Source: Pseudoselenomonas ruminis
GTDB lineage: Bacteria; Bacillota; Negativicutes; Selenomonadales; Selenomonadaceae
DNA: 64,000 nucleotides
Assembly: GCF_008271295.1 (NCBI RefSeq)
Contig: NZ_VTOY01000001.1
Span: 558,001-622,000, forward strand
Reading direction: 5' to 3'
Shown: piece after piece, positions 63,570-64,000 of the stretch
Layout: each line of letters starts with the position of its first letter
Numbering within the stretch: the stretch's first letter is position 1
Notes under the pieces: generated by a model
What the model saw: the letters and a program-made list of their open reading frames with translations, nothing else
Databases searched by the model: none
Told to the model about the DNA's origin: nothing
Position numbers and translations under genes: made by a program

Positions 63570-64000
63570 TCATATTTTAAATTTCCGTACTTCATTGCTG
63601 AGCAGTTCCGCCTGGCGGCTTAGTTCTTCGCTGGCCGAAGCACTTTGTTCGCTGGTAGCCGAGTTAGCCTGTACCACCTGCGATACCTGCAGCACGCCCT
63701 GATTAATCTGTTCAATCGCCAAGCTCTGTTCCTTCGAGGCCTTGGCAATGGATTCCACTAAGTCTGCCACCTCCGATACATTTTCCACGATGGTCTTAAG
63801 TTTTTCCGCCGCCTGCTTAGCCGATGCCTGTCCATTATCGACCTTGGCAATCGAATTTTCAATCATCTCCGTCGTCTCTTTGGCCGCCTTGGCACTGCGT
63901 GCCGCCAGATTGCGAACCTCTTCGGCCACTACCGCAAAGCCCTTGCCATGCTGGCCTGCCCGGGCAGCCTCTACCGCCGCATTGAGTGCCAAAATATTTG
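63570..64000 (-). CDS. Methyl-accepting chemotaxis protein, C-terminal part
   Basis: At least 143 residues; the frame runs off the right edge without a start. [20 protein letters not shown] is the signalling hairpin tip that binds CheA and CheW. The long heptad coil and EVRKFKI end are typical. The sensor domain lies outside the window. Confidence 0.94.
   Translation of the reverse strand, partial: NILALNAAVEAARAGQHGKGFAVVAEEVRNLAARSAKAAKETTEMIENSIAKVDNGQASAKQAAEKLKTIVENVSEVADLVESIAKASKEQSLAIEQINQGVLQVSQVVQANSATSEQSASASEELSRQAELLSNEVRKFKI

Overview
The window is a piece of a bacterial chromosome carrying a complete, about 40.7 kb prophage. The host genes (hom-thrB, der-plsY, ispH-rpsA, cmk-plsC, aroA, dacF, dnaE, nudC) look like those of a diderm Firmicute of the Negativicutes, most likely near Selenomonas. 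This is judged from protein character, strong AGGAGG ribosome-binding sites and TTGNNN/TATAAT promoters. No database search was possible. Almost all host genes and the phage late genes are on the minus strand.

Layout. 1-12394, host: EF-G-like GTPase (cut by the left edge), cobalamin adenosyltransferase, ndk, gamma-carbonic-anhydrase-like protein, CCA-adding-type enzyme, thrB-hom-ACT regulator, plsY-der-radical SAM protein, rpsA-ispH. About 12456-53125, prophage. 53170-64000, host again: plsC, cmk, aroA, flavoprotein, rluB-type, dacF, dnaE, nudC and the end of a chemotaxis receptor gene. The prophage sits between plsC and ispH, genes probably joined in one operon before insertion.

The prophage is a temperate podovirus with a T7/BPP-1-like virion. 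In transcription order (decreasing coordinates) it has: an immunity switch (Cro-like gene, ImmR-like repressor, ImmA-like protease) with palindromic operators ACACTT-N3-AAGTGT; an excisionase-like gene; small early genes; an HUH rolling-circle-type Rep with a candidate origin; a RecU-like resolvase; a MazG-like protein; terminase; T7-type portal; Bbp19-like protein; scaffold; capsid; Bbp16-like cement; two tail tubular proteins; internal virion proteins, including a 3278-residue giant; tail fibre; a diversity-generating retroelement (DGR); and a lysis cassette. On the plus strand are the repressor, protease, a membrane protein and a tyrosine integrase.

Two systems stand out. First, a complete DGR (15539-18596) in the canonical order target gene, Avd, template repeat, spacer, reverse transcriptase. 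Template and variable repeats align over 95 bp with 16 differences, 15 of them at template adenines. Second, a compact type I toxin-antitoxin locus (51635-51958) organised like the pAD1 par/Fst system: a 30-residue membrane peptide, a convergent antisense RNA sharing repeat sequences with the toxin start region, a symmetric terminator, and a leader helix that hides the toxin ribosome-binding site.

A third signal is a duplicated 112-114 bp intergenic element (20313-20424 and 43043-43156). It has an invariant loop and stem changes that preserve pairing, and lies upstream of the tail-fibre and terminase genes.
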